A stretch of DNA of 64,000 bases from Frigidibacter sp037095735 (GTDB taxonomy: Bacteria; Pseudomonadota; Alphaproteobacteria; Rhodobacterales; Rhodobacteraceae): the NCBI RefSeq assembly GCF_037095735.1, contig NZ_JBAWKD010000001.1, positions 186,001 to 250,000 on the forward strand. Direction: 5' to 3'. Positions 1-7,973 of this stretch are shown piece by piece. Every line of letters starts with the position of its first letter. The first letter of the stretch is position 1. A program made the translations under genes and the position numbers. The notes under the pieces are model-generated. The model ran no database searches. It was not told the origin of the DNA and worked only from the letters and a program-made list of their open reading frames with translations.

Positions 1-604
1 CGCGATCGGCGCCTACGACAAGTCGGTGGCGCTGTTCGACGCCCCGCAGGCAGGCCAGTGGCCGGTCTATTACGCCCGCGGCATCTGCCACGAGCGGCTG
101 AAGGATTTCACCGGCTCGGAAGCTGACATGCGCACCGCGCTGAAACTGTCGCCCGACCAGCCGCAGGTGCTGAACTACCTTGGCTATTCGCTGCTGGAAC
201 AGACCCGCGACCTCGACGAGGCGCTCGGCATGATCGAGAAGGCCGTCGATGCCCGCCCGCAGGACGGCTACATCGTCGACAGCCTCGGCTGGGCGCTCTA
301 TCGCCTTGGCCGCTATGACGAAGCCGTGCCGACGATGGAGCAGGCGGTCGAACTGATGTCGGCCGACCCCGTCGTCAACGACCATCTCGGCGATGTCTAC
401 TGGGCGGTGGGCCGCAAGCGCGAGGCCGAGTTCCAGTGGCGCCGCGCCCTGTCCTTCAAGCCCGAGACCGATGCCGAGGCGAACCGGATCCGCGAGAAGC
501 TGACCAAGGGCCTCGACGCGGTGCTGGCCGACGAGGGCGCGAAACCGCTGCATGTCAGCCAGGCCACGCAGGCCGGTGCGCCCGGGGTGAAGAAGTCCGA
601 CTGA
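1..604 (+). CDS. TPR-repeat protein, C-terminal part (5' end outside window)
   Basis: The open frame runs in from the window edge (codons in phase from base 2), so the first GTG at base 26 is not a credible start. About 200 residues are visible. They form tandem 34-residue tetratricopeptide helical hairpins, with typical stretches such as LNYLGYSLLEQ, VDSLGWALYRLGRYDEAV and VNDHLGDVYWAVGRKREA. This is a protein-interaction scaffold resembling the large alphaproteobacterial TPR proteins encoded just before ispE. The stop overlaps the ispE start as TGATG, so the two are translationally coupled. No catalytic domain is visible in this part; the cellular role and any signal peptide lie outside the window. 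Confidence 0.85.
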   Translation, partial: AIGAYDKSVALFDAPQAGQWPVYYARGICHERLKDFTGSEADMRTALKLSPDQPQVLNYLGYSLLEQTRDLDEALGMIEKAVDARPQDGYIVDSLGWALYRLGRYDEAVPTMEQAVELMSADPVVNDHLGDVYWAVGRKREAEFQWRRALSFKPETDAEANRIREKLTKGLDAVLADEGAKPLHVSQATQAGAPGVKKSD

Positions 605-1491
605 TGCCGCAGAACCCGGGCTTCGCGCCCGCGAAGATCAACCTCGCGCTGCATGTCTGCGGCCAGCGCGCGGATGGCTATCACCTGCTGGACAGCCTCG
701 TGGTCTTCGCGGGCGTCGGCGACCACGTGCGCGCCGCGGATGCCCCGGACCTGTCGCTGGCGGTGACCGGCCCGCGCGCTGCGGGCGTGCCGACCGGGCC
801 CGACAATCTGGTGCTGCGTGCGGCACGGCTGCTGGACTCCGGTCGGGGCGCGGCGCTGATGCTGGACAAGCACCTTCCGGCGATGGCGGGGATCGGCGGC
901 GGCTCATCGGATGCGGCGGCCGCGCTGCGGGTTCTGGCACGGCTCTGGTCCTGCCCCCTGCCCGCCGCCGCCGCGGCGGCATCGCTGGGCGCCGACGTGC
1001 CGGTCTGCCTTGACCCGATACCGCAGCGGATGCGCGGCATCGGCGAGGTCCTGACCCCGCTCGCCCCCCTGCCCGAGACGTGGCTGGTGCTGCTGAATCC
1101 CGGCGTGCCGGTGGCGACGCCCGCGATCTTCCGCAGCCTCGCGCGGCGCGACAACGCCCCCCTGCCCGAGACGCTGCCGCGCTTCACCGACGCAGCGGCC
1201 TTGGCGCGGTTCCTGACCGCGCAGCGCAACGACCTGCAACCGCCGGCCGAGGCACTGGCGCCTGCCGTCACCGAGGCCTGCGCCGCGCTGGACGCGCAGC
1301 CGGGCTGCCTGATGTCACGGATGTCGGGATCGGGGGCGACCTGCTTTGGCCTGTTCGCCGCCGCGGCCCCGGCCGAGGCGGCAGCCGCAACGCTGCGGCG
1401 CGGGCGGCCGGGCTGGTGGCTGGCCGCCGCGCCGATGCTCGGCAGCGCGGATCAGGAACCGCTGGATCAGGAGACCCGGGCGACCACGTAA
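604..1491 (+). CDS. ispE: 4-diphosphocytidyl-2-C-methyl-D-erythritol kinase
   Basis: A 295-residue GHMP-family kinase of the MEP isoprenoid pathway; it phosphorylates CDP-methylerythritol with ATP in the cytosol. The N-terminal substrate motif PAKINLALHV contains Lys11. The glycine-rich ATP loop IGGGSSDAAAAL is at about residues 97-108, followed by GADVPVCL near 129-136. The C-terminal GHMP motif is SGSGATCFGLF. The start is the ATG overlapping the stop of the TPR gene (TGATG). The gene is convergent with the polyprenyl diphosphate synthase gene and the two 3' ends overlap by 25 bases. Both belong to isoprenoid synthesis, so the pairing is functionally coherent. Confidence 0.95.
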   Translation: MPQNPGFAPAKINLALHVCGQRADGYHLLDSLVVFAGVGDHVRAADAPDLSLAVTGPRAAGVPTGPDNLVLRAARLLDSGRGAALMLDKHLPAMAGIGGGSSDAAAALRVLARLWSCPLPAAAAAASLGADVPVCLDPIPQRMRGIGEVLTPLAPLPETWLVLLNPGVPVATPAIFRSLARRDNAPLPETLPRFTDAAALARFLTAQRNDLQPPAEALAPAVTEACAALDAQPGCLMSRMSGSGATCFGLFAAAAPAEAAAATLRRGRPGWWLAAAPMLGSADQEPLDQETRATT

Positions 1492-2468
1492 TCAGCGATC
1501 TCGGCCAGAAGCGTGCGCAGCTCGCCCTCCGGCAGGATCTCGAGCGAGGTGCGCGCCTTGGCGGCCCAGGCCTGCGCCTCGATCTTGGTGGCCTCGAGCG
1601 TGCCGTGACGGCGCATCAGGCCCAGCGCGCGGTCGAGATCGCCCTCGTCCTGCTGGCCACGGGCGATGACCTTGGTCCAGAAGGCGCGTTCCTCGGCATC
1701 GGCGGCGGCCACGGCCTTGATCACCGGCAGGGTCAGCTTGCGCTCGCGGAAGTCGTCGCCGGTGTTCTTGCCGATCACCGCCGAGGTGCCGCCGTAATCC
1801 AAAAGGTCGTCGACCATCTGGAAGGCGATGCCCAGCGCGTCGCCATAGGCGTGCAGCGCCTGAACCTGCGCCTCGGGCACGCCGGCGATCACGCCGCCGA
1901 CCTCGGTCGCCGCCGCGAACAGCGCCGCGGTCTTGCCGCGCACGACGTTCAGATAGATCTCTTCGGTGGTCGCCAGATCCTGCGCCGCGGTCAGCTGCAG
2001 CACCTCGCCCTCGGCGATGGTGGCCGAGGCATTCGACAGGATCTCCATCACCCGCATCGAGCCGCATTCGGTCATCAGCTGGAAGCTGCGCGCAAAGAGA
2101 TAATCACCGACCAGCACCGAGGACTTGTTGTCCCACAGCAGGTTGGCCGAAGGACGGCCGCGGCGCTGGGTGCTTTCGTCGACCACGTCGTCATGCAAGA
2201 GCGTCGCGGTGTGGATGAACTCGACCGTGGCGGCCAGATGGACGTGGTGGATGCCCTCGTAGCCGCAGAGCCGGGCTGCGGCCAGCGTCAGCATCGGGCG
2301 CAGGCGCTTGCCGCCGGCCTCGACCAGATGCGCGGTGACTTCGGGAATGCGCGGCGCGTGTTCCGAGGCCATCCGCTCGCGGATCAGCGCGTTGACCGCC
2401 GCCATGTCGGCCGCCAGATAGGCCGCCAGCCGGTCATGCGGTTTGTGCGCGGTTTCATCCAGGCTCAT
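1467..2468 (-). CDS. ispB: Polyprenyl (octaprenyl/decaprenyl) diphosphate synthase
   Basis: A 333-residue trans-prenyltransferase that extends farnesyl diphosphate with isopentenyl diphosphate to make the long side chain of ubiquinone. The first aspartate-rich motif is DDVVD (93-97) and the second DDLLD (220-224); the GGKRLRP motif lies near 52-58. Small residues rather than an aromatic precede the first motif, which fits a long-chain product. Exact chain length cannot be read from sequence; ubiquinone-10 is usual in this family of bacteria. Its 3' end overlaps that of ispE. The symbol follows the octaprenyl enzyme, but a decaprenyl synthase (dps) is equally possible. Confidence 0.9.
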   Translation of the reverse strand: MSLDETAHKPHDRLAAYLAADMAAVNALIRERMASEHAPRIPEVTAHLVEAGGKRLRPMLTLAAARLCGYEGIHHVHLAATVEFIHTATLLHDDVVDESTQRRGRPSANLLWDNKSSVLVGDYLFARSFQLMTECGSMRVMEILSNASATIAEGEVLQLTAAQDLATTEEIYLNVVRGKTAALFAAATEVGGVIAGVPEAQVQALHAYGDALGIAFQMVDDLLDYGGTSAVIGKNTGDDFRERKLTLPVIKAVAAADAEERAFWTKVIARGQQDEGDLDRALGLMRRHGTLEATKIEAQAWAAKARTSLEILPEGELRTLLAEIADYVVARVS

Positions 2469-2541
2469 TCAGCCACCTCATAGACGCTCGACCATCGGCA
2501 GGCACTCGACAAGGCACGGGCGCTGGCCTTAGTCCGGGACC

Positions 2542-2775
2542 ATGAAGGAAGTCCTGCGCACCACCGACCCGACCAAGATCGCCTATGCCATGGTCCTGCT
2601 TCAGGGCGAGGATATAGCGGCGTTTCAGATGGACGTCCATATGAGCGTCCTCGAAGGCTCGGTGGGCATCCTGCCGCGGCGGATCATGGTGGCCGATGCC
2701 GAGGCCGACCGCGCGCGCCGGGTGCTGAGCGATCTGGGGCTGACCGACGACGGCTGGGAGGCCGGACAGGCGTGA
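2542..2775 (+). CDS. DUF2007 small protein (putative signal-transducing)
   Basis: A 77-residue protein with the DUF2007 pattern: an N-terminal 'MKEVLRTTDPTKIAYAMVLL' strand-helix unit in which a helix of the ferredoxin-like fold precedes the conserved stretch GEDIAAFQMDVHMSVLEGS, then a C-terminal strand-helix (IMVADAEADRARRVLSDLGL). The fold is PII-like and these proteins are named putative signal-transducing, but no biochemical role is established. Its stop overlaps the GTG start of the downstream methyltransferase by four bases (GTGA), so they form one transcription unit. It diverges from the polyprenyl synthase gene across 73 bases that must hold both promoters. Confidence 0.85.
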   Translation: MKEVLRTTDPTKIAYAMVLLQGEDIAAFQMDVHMSVLEGSVGILPRRIMVADAEADRARRVLSDLGLTDDGWEAGQA

Positions 2776-3533
2776 GCTTCCCCGACGCGGCCCTGACCGA
2801 GGACGGCTTTCTGGGCGGACGGCTGAAGGTCCTGCAGCCGCGCGAGGGCTATCGCGCGGCGACGGACCCGGTGCTGCTGGCCGCGGCCTGCGCGGCGAAG
2901 GCGGGACAGTCGGTGCTTGAGCTTGGCTGCGGCGCCGGCGTGGCCTCGCTCTGCCTCGGGCACCGTGTGGCGGGGCTGGTGCAGGCGGGGCTGGAGCTGC
3001 AGCCGGGCTACGCCGAGCTTGCGCGACGCAATGCCGCGGCGAACGGCATCGCGCTCGAGGTGGTCGAGGGCGATCTGGCCGCGATGCCCGCGGCGCTCAG
3101 GGCGCGCAGCTTCGACCATGTCATCGCCAATCCGCCCTTTTATGCCGCCGACAGCGGCACGGCCGCCCGCGACACCGGGCGCGAGACCGCGCTGCGCGAG
3201 GCCACGCCGCTCGCGCTCTGGATCGACGCCGGGCTGAAGCGGCTGCATCCCGGCGGCTGGCTGACGGTGATCCATGAAACCCGCCGCCTGCCCGACCTGC
3301 TGGCGGCGCTGCCGGCCGAGCGCGCGGGCTCGATCACCTGCCTGCCACTGGCGGGCCGGGCAGGCGCAGCGCCGGGCCGGGTGATCCTGCGCGCGCGCAA
3401 GGGTGGGCGCGGCGCATTCACGCTTCTGTCACCGCTGGCCCTGCACGACGGCGCGCGCCATGACGGCGACCGCAACAACTTCCGCGCAGAGATTGATGAA
3501 GTATTGCGTAACGCAGCGCCAATAGTTTTCTAA
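2772..3533 (+). CDS. TrmN6-like tRNA/N6-adenine methyltransferase
   Basis: A 253-residue class I SAM-dependent methyltransferase. The SAM loop is VLELGCGAGVASLCL (48-62) and the amino-methyltransferase catalytic motif is NPPFY (120-124), which marks N6-adenine or N-glutamine methylation. N-terminal 'DPVLLAA' is typical of the YfiC/TrmN6 family that modifies A37 of tRNA1(Val); that substrate is inferred from family likeness. The GTG start overlaps the DUF2007 stop by four bases. The pair DUF2007-methyltransferase next to a polyprenyl synthase gene recurs in alphaproteobacteria, to my knowledge. Confidence 0.85.
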   Translation: MSFPDAALTEDGFLGGRLKVLQPREGYRAATDPVLLAAACAAKAGQSVLELGCGAGVASLCLGHRVAGLVQAGLELQPGYAELARRNAAANGIALEVVEGDLAAMPAALRARSFDHVIANPPFYAADSGTAARDTGRETALREATPLALWIDAGLKRLHPGGWLTVIHETRRLPDLLAALPAERAGSITCLPLAGRAGAAPGRVILRARKGGRGAFTLLSPLALHDGARHDGDRNNFRAEIDEVLRNAAPIVF

Positions 3534-3687
3534 ACTATCTGTAATGCGCGGGTGGGCGGAATTTTCTGTCCCGGCGAATTGTCGCGCGTTAGTCTCAAAC
3601 CTGTCACCCGGGCTTCACACAGAGGGTGACACGACTCGGGACTCGTGCTGCAATCAGGGTACGGTCCACCAGGAAGAGGAGACTTGG

Positions 3688-3855
3688 ATGTCGCTCAATT
3701 CGCACCTGACGGAACTCCGCCGCAAGCATCAGTCACTATCAGAAGCCGTAGAACGCGCCCAGCGCGCGCCGGGCGCCGATGCGATGCAGATCGCCCAGAT
3801 GAAGAAGCAGAAGCTTCGGATCAAGGAAGAGATCTCGCGCCTCTCGATGACCTGA
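3688..3855 (+). CDS. DUF465 (YdcH-type) small protein
   Basis: A 55-residue, entirely helical, charged protein with the DUF465 signature: N-terminal 'MSLNSHLTELRRKHQSLSE' and C-terminal 'IAQMKKQKLRIKEEISRL'. The start ATG follows a good ribosome site, AGGAAGAGGAG. An in-frame ATG 144 bases upstream has no ribosome site and would add a non-conserved leader, so I reject it. The function of the family is unknown; the two amphipathic helices suggest a helical hairpin or dimer. Its 3' end overlaps that of the convergent EamA transporter gene by 35 bases. Confidence 0.85.
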   Translation: MSLNSHLTELRRKHQSLSEAVERAQRAPGADAMQIAQMKKQKLRIKEEISRLSMT

Positions 3856-4741
3856 GTCCAGTGTGTTTTCCGGTCGCGCTGGCCCTTGCGGCCAGCGCGG
3901 CCCCCCCGGTGATCAGCACCGCTGCCGCCCCCAGCCGCCAGTCCGGCGTGGCAAGACCGGACAGCACCAGCGCCAGCGTCGACAGCAGCGGCGCCGCATA
4001 GGACGCGGTCCCCAGCAGCTGGATGTCGCCCTTCTTCACCCCCACGTCCCAGACGTAGAAGGCCAGCCCCACCGGGCCGAGGCCTAGCGCGATCAAAGCG
4101 CCCCAGCCGGTGCCGGTCGCCGGCCAGACCGTGTCCTCGACCGCCAGATGCGCGAGCGCCGACAGGACCGACGTGGCAAGGCAGAACACCGCGACCGAGG
4201 CGGTGGGCACGTCGCCCAGCCGCCGCGACAGGATCGAATAGCCCGACCAGGTCAGCGCGCAGAGGAAGGCCAGACCATAGCCGAGAAGCGCCGCGGCGGT
4301 CATGGTGACCCCTGTCGAGACCAGACGCCCGCCGACGATCAGCGCCGCCCCGGCGAAGGCCAGCGCCGCGCCCACCACATGCAGGCGATTCAGCCGCTCG
4401 CCCGGCAGCAGGCCCGAGAACAGCACGATCAGCAGCGGCCAGAGATAGGCGATCAGCCCCGCCTCGGCCGCAGGCGCCAGCCGCAGCGCCGAGAAATACA
4501 GCAGGTGGTATCCGAAAAGCCCTGCGGTCCCGAAGGCATAGACCCGCAGCGGGATGCCGCGCAGCGCGGCGAAACCGTCGGTCGCAAGGATCCAGATCAC
4601 GCCGATCGCCCCGCCGATCGCGAAGGTCACCGCGTTCAGCTGCAACGGCGGCACCGGCGCCGAGCCGACGGTGAACAGCGCCAGAAGCGCCCAGAGCAGG
4701 ATCGCCCCGAAGCCGATCGCCGTCGCCCTGCCCTTCGCCAT
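3821..4741 (-). CDS. EamA/DMT-family exporter, YddG-like
   Basis: A 306-residue inner-membrane protein with about ten hydrophobic segments arranged as two EamA repeats. The closest pattern I recognise is the YddG branch of the drug/metabolite transporter superfamily (aromatic amino-acid exporters): FGYHLLYFSALRLAPAAEAGLIAYLWPLL in repeat one, and YVWDVGVKKGDIQLLGTASY with PLLSTL in repeat two. The substrate is inferred. The ATG at 4741 sits just after AGGGGGCGG; a GTG one codon upstream is an alternative. The last about 20 residues are charged and overlap the convergent DUF465 gene, so the C-terminus is cytoplasmic and poorly conserved. Confidence 0.85.
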   Translation of the reverse strand: MAKGRATAIGFGAILLWALLALFTVGSAPVPPLQLNAVTFAIGGAIGVIWILATDGFAALRGIPLRVYAFGTAGLFGYHLLYFSALRLAPAAEAGLIAYLWPLLIVLFSGLLPGERLNRLHVVGAALAFAGAALIVGGRLVSTGVTMTAAALLGYGLAFLCALTWSGYSILSRRLGDVPTASVAVFCLATSVLSALAHLAVEDTVWPATGTGWGALIALGLGPVGLAFYVWDVGVKKGDIQLLGTASYAAPLLSTLALVLSGLATPDWRLGAAAVLITGGAALAARASATGKHTGLRSSRGARSLP

Positions 4742-4814
4742 CACCGCCCCCTGTGCCGTCTTGCGGCCATTCCTGCCGCGCGCCTCGGCGGATGCAAGGC
4801 CCGGCCAAGAAAAA

Positions 4815-4838
4815 GGGCCGCGCAGCGTGGCGCGGCCC
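4815..4838 (-). terminator. Rho-independent terminator after phbB
   Basis: A perfect 9-base-pair GC stem (GGGCCGCGC / GCGCGGCCC) with a 6-base loop. Read on the minus strand it is followed at once by TTTTTCTT. It lies 24 bases past the phbB stop and so ends the phbA-phbB direction of transcription. Confidence 0.85.
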
Positions 4839-4861
4839 CTGTCTGTCGCTTTTACAGGCGG

Positions 4862-5584
4862 TCAGGCGAAATACTGGCCGCCGTTTGCGGTGATCGTGGC
4901 CCCGGTGATGAAGCCCGCGTCGTCGCCGGCCAGGAAGACCACGCAGCGCGCGATCTCTTCCGGGTTGCCAAGGCGGCCGACCGGGATCTGGGCGATGATC
5001 GATTCGCGGACCTTCTCCGGGACCGCCATCACCATCTCGGTCGCGATATAGCCCGGGCAGATCGCGTTGACGGTGATCCCGGCGCGCGCGCCTTCCTGGG
5101 CCAGCGCCTTGGTGAAGCCGAGGTCGCCCGCCTTGGCCGCCGAATAGTTCGCCTGGCCGGCCTGACCCTTCTGACCGTTGATCGACGAGATGCTGATCAC
5201 CCGTCCGAACTTGCGGTCGCGCATGCCCGACCACAGCGGGTGGGTCATGTTGAACAGGCCCGACAGGTTGGTGTCCATGACCTCTTGCCACTGCTGGCGG
5301 GTCATCTTGTGGAACATCGCGTCGCGGGTGATGCCGGCGTTGTTGACCAGCACGTCGACCGGGCCCAGTTCGGCCTCGACCTTGGCGATGCCCTCGGCGC
5401 AGGCATCGTAATCGGCAACCGACCATTTGAAGGTCGGAATCCCGGTCTCGGCGGTGAACTTGGCCGCAGCCTCGTCATTCCCGGCGTAGTTCGCCGCCAC
5501 CTTGTACCCGGCAGCCTTCAACGCCAGCGAAATCGCCGCGCCGATGCCCCGCGAGCCACCGGTCACCAATGCAACTCTCGACAT
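4862..5584 (-). CDS. phbB: Acetoacetyl-CoA reductase
   Basis: A 240-residue short-chain dehydrogenase that reduces acetoacetyl-CoA to (R)-3-hydroxybutyryl-CoA with NADPH, the second step of polyhydroxybutyrate synthesis. The cofactor loop is TGGSRGIG (8-15), the structural motif NNAG is at 81-84, and the catalytic residues are Ser134, Tyr147 and Lys151 (YSAAK). The C-terminal 'GGQYFA' is typical of PhbB. A strong ribosome site (GAGGGGGGA) precedes the ATG. phbA lies 99 bases upstream in the same direction, and a strong terminator follows. Confidence 0.95.
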   Translation of the reverse strand: MSRVALVTGGSRGIGAAISLALKAAGYKVAANYAGNDEAAAKFTAETGIPTFKWSVADYDACAEGIAKVEAELGPVDVLVNNAGITRDAMFHKMTRQQWQEVMDTNLSGLFNMTHPLWSGMRDRKFGRVISISSINGQKGQAGQANYSAAKAGDLGFTKALAQEGARAGITVNAICPGYIATEMVMAVPEKVRESIIAQIPVGRLGNPEEIARCVVFLAGDDAGFITGATITANGGQYFA

Positions 5585-5642
5585 ATGTCCCCCCTCGGCC
5601 TTCGAGATCTTAGAGTTATTTGATTAAACACTTGCCGCAACA

Positions 5643-5661
5643 GGCGCAACATTCTTGCGCC
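5643..5661. promoter_or_regulatory. Inverted repeat between phbA and phbB
   Basis: Perfect 7-base arms GGCGCAA / TTGCGCC around a 5-base centre, 22 bases past the phbA stop. The overlapping minus-strand sequence CTGCGGGCGCAA differs by one base from the CTGC-N4-GCAG pattern I recall for the PHB repressor PhaR. It could be an operator for phbB or simply an mRNA hairpin that sets the phbA/phbB ratio. Confidence 0.4.
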
Positions 5662-5683
5662 CGCAGCATTTTCGACCTTGGTC

Positions 5684-6859
5684 TCAGAGACCTTCGAGGC
5701 ACATGGCGACGCCCATGCCGCCACCGATGCACAGCGTCGCGAGGCCCTTCTTGGCGCCCGAACGCTGCATCTCGAACAGCAGCGTGTTGAGGATTCGCGC
5801 GCCCGAGGCGCCGATCGGGTGACCGATGGCGATGGCGCCGCCGTTCACGTTCACCTTGGCCGGATCCCAGCCCATGTCCTTGTTCACCGCGCAGGCCTGC
5901 GCCGCGAAGGCCTCGTTCGCCTCGACGAGATCGAGGTCGGCGGCCTTCCAGCCGGCCTTGTCCAGCGCCTTGCGGCTGGCGAAGATCGGACCCACGCCCA
6001 TGATCGCGGGGTCGAGCCCAGCGGTGGCATAGGAGGCGACGCGCGCGATCGGGGTCAGGCCGCGCTTCGCGGCTTCCTCTTCCGACATCAGCAGCACGCC
6101 CGCGGCGCCGTCGTTGATGCCCGAGGCGTTGCCGGCGGTGACCGAGCCGTCCTTCACGAAGGCCGGGCGCAGCTTCTGCATCGCCTCGATGGTCGCGCCG
6201 TGGCGGATGTATTCGTCGGCATCGACGGTGACATCGCCCTTGCGGGTCTTCAGGATCACCGGGACGATCTCGTCCTTGAACTTGCCGGCCTTCTGGGCGG
6301 CCTCGGCCTTGTTCTGGCTGGCGAGGGCGAATTCGTCCTGCTGCTCGCGCCCGATCTGCCACTGGTTGGCGACGTTCTCGGCGGTCTGGCCCATGTGATA
6401 GCCGTTGAAGGCATCCCAGAGCCCGTCCTTGATCATCGTGTCGATGAAGGACAGGTCGCCCATCTTGTGGCCGTTGCGCAGGTTCTGGCAGTGGGGCGAC
6501 ATCGACATGTTTTCCTGGCCGCCGGCGGCCACGATCGCCGCGTCGCCCAGAAGGATGTGCTGGGTGCCCAGCGCCACGGCGCGCAGGCCCGAACCGCAGA
6601 CCTGGTTGAGGCTCCAGGCCGCGGCCTCTTTCGCGAGCCCGGCATTGATATGCGCCTGGCGGGCCGGGTTCTGGCCCTGGCCGGCGGTCAGCACCTGACC
6701 GAGGATCGTCTCGGAGACCTCGCCCTTGTCGATGCCCGCACGCTCGACCAGCGCCGAGAGGACGGTCGCGCCCAGCTCATGCGCGGGCGTGTTCGCGAAG
6801 CTTCCGCCAAAACTGCCGACGGCGGTACGCGCCGCGGAAACGATCACGACATTGGTCAT
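5684..6859 (-). CDS. phbA: Acetyl-CoA acetyltransferase (beta-ketothiolase)
   Basis: A 391-residue biosynthetic thiolase that condenses two acetyl-CoA to acetoacetyl-CoA, feeding PhbB. The acyl-carrying Cys88 is in NQVCGSGLRA, the active-site His347 in GHPIGASGAR, and the acid/base Cys377 in CIGGGMG. I chose the ATG at 6859: AGGGGA lies nine bases upstream and the resulting length is the usual 391 residues. A GTG three codons earlier abuts the ribosome site and is too close to be used. The 209-base upstream gap holds two inverted repeats that may be control sites. Confidence 0.95.
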   Translation of the reverse strand: MTNVVIVSAARTAVGSFGGSFANTPAHELGATVLSALVERAGIDKGEVSETILGQVLTAGQGQNPARQAHINAGLAKEAAAWSLNQVCGSGLRAVALGTQHILLGDAAIVAAGGQENMSMSPHCQNLRNGHKMGDLSFIDTMIKDGLWDAFNGYHMGQTAENVANQWQIGREQQDEFALASQNKAEAAQKAGKFKDEIVPVILKTRKGDVTVDADEYIRHGATIEAMQKLRPAFVKDGSVTAGNASGINDGAAGVLLMSEEEAAKRGLTPIARVASYATAGLDPAIMGVGPIFASRKALDKAGWKAADLDLVEANEAFAAQACAVNKDMGWDPAKVNVNGGAIAIGHPIGASGARILNTLLFEMQRSGAKKGLATLCIGGGMGVAMCLEGL

Positions 6860-6968
6860 GCTGCTCACTCCCCTGCATAGGTTGTGCCATCAGGGCAGAT
6901 CCTGCCCGTTCCGGCAACTCCAAGGACTGAGGTAAGGGGAGCGGAACGGGAACGCAATGCCCGGAAAG

Positions 6969-6984
6969 TCCAAGCCGGCTTGGA
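6969..6984. promoter_or_regulatory. 16-base perfect palindrome upstream of phbA
   Basis: TCCAAGCCGGCTTGGA is a perfect, loop-less palindrome, better suited to a dimeric DNA-binding protein than to an RNA hairpin. It lies about 110 bases before the phbA start, next to an A/T-rich tract (AAAAATATGTAT), in the non-coding stretch between phbA and the EAL gene. A second, smaller inverted repeat (GGGCAG-ATC-CTGCCC) is at 6892-6906. The regulator is unknown. Confidence 0.45.
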
Positions 6985-7068
6985 AAAATATGTATCTCTG
7001 ATGACAACTTGGGCGGATGGCGCAGTTCTGGGCGCGCCGCGGGCGGCCCGCTTTGTCAGGCCATCGCG

Positions 7069-7899
7069 TCAGTTCGGGCGCCGCCGTGCGGCCTCGCCCT
7101 GCCAGGGCGGCGCGATCGAGGGCGCGCCGAAGAGATAGCCCTGCAAACAGTCGATCCCGGCGGCGGCCAGCCAATCGGCATCCTCGGGCGACTCGACGGC
7201 CTCGGCCACCGTGAACATGTCGAAATGCCGGGCGATCGACTGCAGGACCTGGCAAAGCACCTGGTTGTCGGCGCTGCGCGCGACGCCGCGCACGAAACCC
7301 GCGTCGATCTTCACCAGGTCGAAGAAGAAATCGCGCAGGTAGCGGAACGAGGTCGCCCCCGCCCCGAAATCGTCCAGCGCGAAGCACAGCCCCTTTTCCT
7401 GCTGCCGGCGCATGAAATCGGTCACCAGCTCCGGCACCAGCATCGCCGAGCTTTCGGTGATCTCCAGGATCAGCCGCTCGCCGATGGACGGATCGCGGGC
7501 CAGGCCGCGGTCCAGCACGCGCAGCCAGGGCGCATAGCCGATCGAGCGCGCCGACATGTTCACCGCCAGCCGCAGGCCCGGGGTTTCCTCCAGCGCGTCG
7601 AGCCCCTTCGACAGCGCCACGCAGTCGATGCGCCGGCCGATGTCCGTGGCTTCGACCGCGCCGATGAAGTCGCGCGCCGGAATCACGCGGCCCGTCGGGT
7701 CGAGCACCCGCACGAGCCCCTCGTGAAAGGCGATTCGGTCGGGCCGCTGCGCCTGCACGACCGGCTGGTAGGCCATGGCGACCCGCCCGGCCCGCAACGC
7801 CTCTGCCACCATCGCCAGCACGTCGCCGTCACGCTGGGTAACGGCCTGATCCAGCGGGCTGTCGAGGATTTCCAGATGCGGATCGGTGGTGCGGGGCAT
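7069..7899 (-). CDS. Stand-alone EAL-domain c-di-GMP phosphodiesterase
   Basis: A 276-residue cytosolic protein made almost wholly of one EAL domain, which hydrolyses cyclic di-GMP to pGpG. The signature is FHEGLVR (EAL read as EGL with Glu and Arg kept). The other metal and catalytic positions appear intact: NMSAR, ITES, DDFGAG, KIDAGFVRG and QGYLFG. The late AEGVE motif reads AEAVES, which keeps the glutamates. No GGDEF, sensor or transmembrane segment is present, so input must come from a partner or from expression. The ATG follows GAGGGAGGG. It is divergent from tag. Confidence 0.88.
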   Translation of the reverse strand: MPRTTDPHLEILDSPLDQAVTQRDGDVLAMVAEALRAGRVAMAYQPVVQAQRPDRIAFHEGLVRVLDPTGRVIPARDFIGAVEATDIGRRIDCVALSKGLDALEETPGLRLAVNMSARSIGYAPWLRVLDRGLARDPSIGERLILEITESSAMLVPELVTDFMRRQQEKGLCFALDDFGAGATSFRYLRDFFFDLVKIDAGFVRGVARSADNQVLCQVLQSIARHFDMFTVAEAVESPEDADWLAAAGIDCLQGYLFGAPSIAPPWQGEAARRRPN

Positions 7900-7973
7900 G
7901 GGACCCTCCCTCTCGGGTTCCTGTATCGCGGAGGAAGGTTTAAGGAGCGGTGAAGCAGGGCGGGGAGGCGCGG

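Noticed and set aside
3544..3687. Longer form of the DUF465 protein from the ATG at 3544
   Set aside because: No ribosome site there, and the added residues are not conserved; the ATG at 3688 has AGGAAGAGGAG in front.
6857..6868. GTG at 6868 as phbA start
   Set aside because: The ribosome site AGGGGA ends directly at this codon; ATG at 6859 has proper spacing and gives the usual PhbA length.
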